Of a stretch of DNA of 15,431 nucleotides, positions 13,788 through 15,431 are shown in pieces. Source of the stretch: an uncultured Synechococcaceae cyanobacterium. GTDB taxonomy: Bacteria; Cyanobacteriota; Cyanobacteriia; PCC-6307; Cyanobiaceae. Below the pieces are notes generated by a model. It was not told the origin of the DNA. It was given only the letters and a program-made list of their open reading frames with translations, and did not search any database. Each line of letters starts with the position of its first letter. The stretch's first letter is position 1. A program made the translations under genes and the position numbers. The stretch covers positions 1 to 15,431 of the forward strand of contig CACBGC010000020.1 in NCBI GenBank assembly GCA_902538695.1, written 5' to 3'.

Positions 13788-15431
13788 CTATCTAATGTTT
13801 TTTGCAAATAATTTTTAGCATAATCTAGAGCATCACTTAACTTATCAATATCTTTAGCACCTGCTTGAGCAAAGTTAGGCTTTCCTCCTCCACCTCCCGA
13901 ACAAATTCTTGCAATCTCATTAATTAATTTACCTGCATGTAATCCTATTTTTACTGCATCATCTCCTAAAGAAACTACAAATAACAACTTTCTATTTTCT
14001 GGATTTGGTATTCCCCCAAGAATCACTATTGCTTTATTTCCCAAATGAGAAGTTAAATTAAGTGCTGCAGATTGCAAAGAATTCCCATCTAAGCCATCAA
14101 TCTGATGTACTAAAATTGAAAAAGAATTTACTCTTTCTGCGGATGATTTTATTGAAGAGTATTTAAAATATGCAATTTCATCTTTCATTTTTTGTATCTC
14201 TTTATTTTTATTAATAAGCTCGGCTTGCAAATTAGTAACCCTCTCAAAAAGTTCATTAGGATTTGCTTTTAACAAATCACTTAGTTGATTCACTAAAGCA
14301 TTTCTATCACAAAAATAATCTAATGCTGATTGACCTGATAATGCTTCGATTCTTCTGACTCCAGCTGAGATTCCTTCCTCACTAATTATTTTGAAAGATC
14401 CTAATTCGGATGTAGTTTTAACATGTGTGCCACCACAAAGTTCCATGGAAACTCCTGGTACATTAACAACGCGCACTTCATCATCATATTTTTCTCCAAA
14501 CATGGCGACTGCTCCCTTTTCAAGAGCCTCACTCTTAGACATAATTTTTATTTCTAAGGCATGATTTTCCATAATCCAAGAGTTAATTAAAGTTTCAACC
14601 TGAGAAATTTGATCTTTAGAGATAGGATTAGAGGAATTAAAGTCAAATCGTAATTTATTAAAGGCTACTAATGAACCTTTTTGTCCAACACTTTCATTAA
14701 CAACTGATTTAAGTGCAGATTGTAATAAATGAGTAGCTGTATGATTTGCAGCAGCCTTAGCTCTATTAGAGGAGCTAACATTAGTCTTAACTTTTTGTCC
14801 AATAGTTAATATTCCTTTTTTGATCGTTCCATAATGTAAAAAAACATTTTTCTTTCGCATAACATTATCAACCAAGACCTCTACATCTTTTGAAAATATC
14901 GTTCCAATATCACCAACTTGCCCGCCAGATTCTCCATAAAAAGTTGTCTGATCAAGAACAATTAAAACTTTCTGGCCTTCACTTGCTTGTTTAACTAATG
15001 TTGAATCAAAGAATATACCCTTAATTTCAGCTTCCGAAAGAAGTGAATTATAACCATTAAAAATAGTTTTGTTAAAAAGATCTATTTCTCGCTCTAATGA
15101 TCCCTCTAGTGTCAAATCAATATTACTTGAAGCAGCTTTAGCTCTCTCTTTTTGTGCATTCATTTCTTCTTCAAAACCCTTTACATCTACACTGATACTA
15201 TTTTCTTCAGCAATTTCTACAGTAAGTTCTAGAGGAAATCCATAAGTATCATAAAGTTCAAAAGCCTTAAAACCAGAAATTAATTTCTGCCCTGAAGAAA
15301 TTAACTCATCTAGCAATTTCTCTCCTCTTTCAAGAGTTTCCCTAAATCTTATTTCTTCAATTTTTATCTCATTCAAAATTAAATTATTATTATTTTTTAA
15401 ATCAGGATAATTATTTTGCATTAAATTGATC
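13772..15431 (-). CDS. alaS: Alanyl-tRNA synthetase, C-terminal part (5' end outside window)
   Basis: Charges tRNA(Ala) with alanine. The frame is open to the window edge; the Met at 15419-15421 is internal, since the codons before it continue (..INL). About 550 of the usual ~880 residues are present, so the catalytic domain lies outside. Counting from that Met, ELYDTYGFPLELT (55-67) begins the part before the editing domain. The editing zinc site is HTATH (227-231) plus CGGTH (329-333). A coiled-coil linker (about 385-415) follows. The DHHA1/C-Ala domain carries the glycine-rich CSGGGGGKPNFAQAG signature. There is no sign of damage. The stop overlaps the end of speA in convergent orientation. 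Confidence 0.96.
   Translation of the reverse strand, partial: INLMQNNYPDLKNNNNLILNEIKIEEIRFRETLERGEKLLDELISSGQKLISGFKAFELYDTYGFPLELTVEIAEENSISVDVKGFEEEMNAQKERAKAASSNIDLTLEGSLEREIDLFNKTIFNGYNSLLSEAEIKGIFFDSTLVKQASEGQKVLIVLDQTTFYGESGGQVGDIGTIFSKDVEVLVDNVMRKKNVFLHYGTIKKGILTIGQKVKTNVSSSNRAKAAANHTATHLLQSALKSVVNESVGQKGSLVAFNKLRFDFNSSNPISKDQISQVETLINSWIMENHALEIKIMSKSEALEKGAVAMFGEKYDDEVRVVNVPGVSMELCGGTHVKTTSELGSFKIISEEGISAGVRRIEALSGQSALDYFCDRNALVNQLSDLLKANPNELFERVTNLQAELINKNKEIQKMKDEIAYFKYSSIKSSAERVNSFSILVHQIDGLDGNSLQSAALNLTSHLGNKAIVILGGIPNPENRKLLFVVSLGDDAVKIGLHAGKLINEIARICSGGGGGKPNFAQAGAKDIDKLSDALDYAKNYLQKTLDSHSDK

Noticed and set aside
15419..15421. ATG as a possible start of a 549-residue alaS product
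   Set aside because: The frame continues upstream to the window edge, and the catalytic domain is missing, so this Met is internal to a gene cut by the window.

Overview
This window looks like chromosome from a marine picocyanobacterium, most likely a high-light-adapted Prochlorococcus. The evidence is the very AT-rich sequence, the short spacers, the scarcity of Shine-Dalgarno sequences, and a circularly permuted two-piece tmRNA whose tag reads ANKIVSFSRQTAPVAA. Most genes are single-copy housekeeping genes with close family matches. No similarity search was possible, so names rest on motifs, length and context.

Layout. Positions 1-211 hold the 3' end of an unrecognised + strand gene. It converges with a THUMP-type RNA methyltransferase gene (213-1337, -). 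The two-piece tmRNA gene (about 1405-1660, +) follows, with a terminator, then a possible 45-residue small protein (1820-1957, +) and an aldo/keto reductase (1966-2934, -). A ParA-like ATPase (3080-3751, +) overlaps a small membrane protein gene (3685-3927, +). On the right is a housekeeping block: argJ (-), coaE (+), gatB (-), thiO (+), ndk (-), speA (+) and a partial alaS (-). They alternate in strand, with tiny or overlapping convergent gaps. They serve arginine synthesis, CoA synthesis, tRNA amidation, thiamine synthesis, nucleotide balance, polyamine synthesis and tRNA charging.

The accessory part is 3927-6691, between the small membrane protein gene and argJ. The last ~28 bp of argJ occur three times in the same orientation (3927-3952, 5499-5520, 6664-6691). 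They bound two units of about 1.57 and 1.17 kb. Each unit carries one gene for an exported protein with a YadA-like (trimeric autotransporter) anchor followed by a C-terminal coiled coil. Inside its outer cores each unit has its own family of short direct repeats on both sides of the gene, phased at 11 bp: ATTAGTGTTTT in unit 1 and TAATCACAG in unit 2. Core plus flanking phased arm repeats is the architecture of a lambda-type tyrosine-recombinase attachment site. I infer two small non-autonomous, single-gene elements inserted in tandem at the 3' end of argJ, each restoring the argJ end. No recombinase gene is visible here, so the enzyme would have to act in trans.

This argJ-anchored array of surface-protein cassettes is the most novel thing in the window. 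The repeats and gene structures are read directly from the sequence; the mobility is inference.
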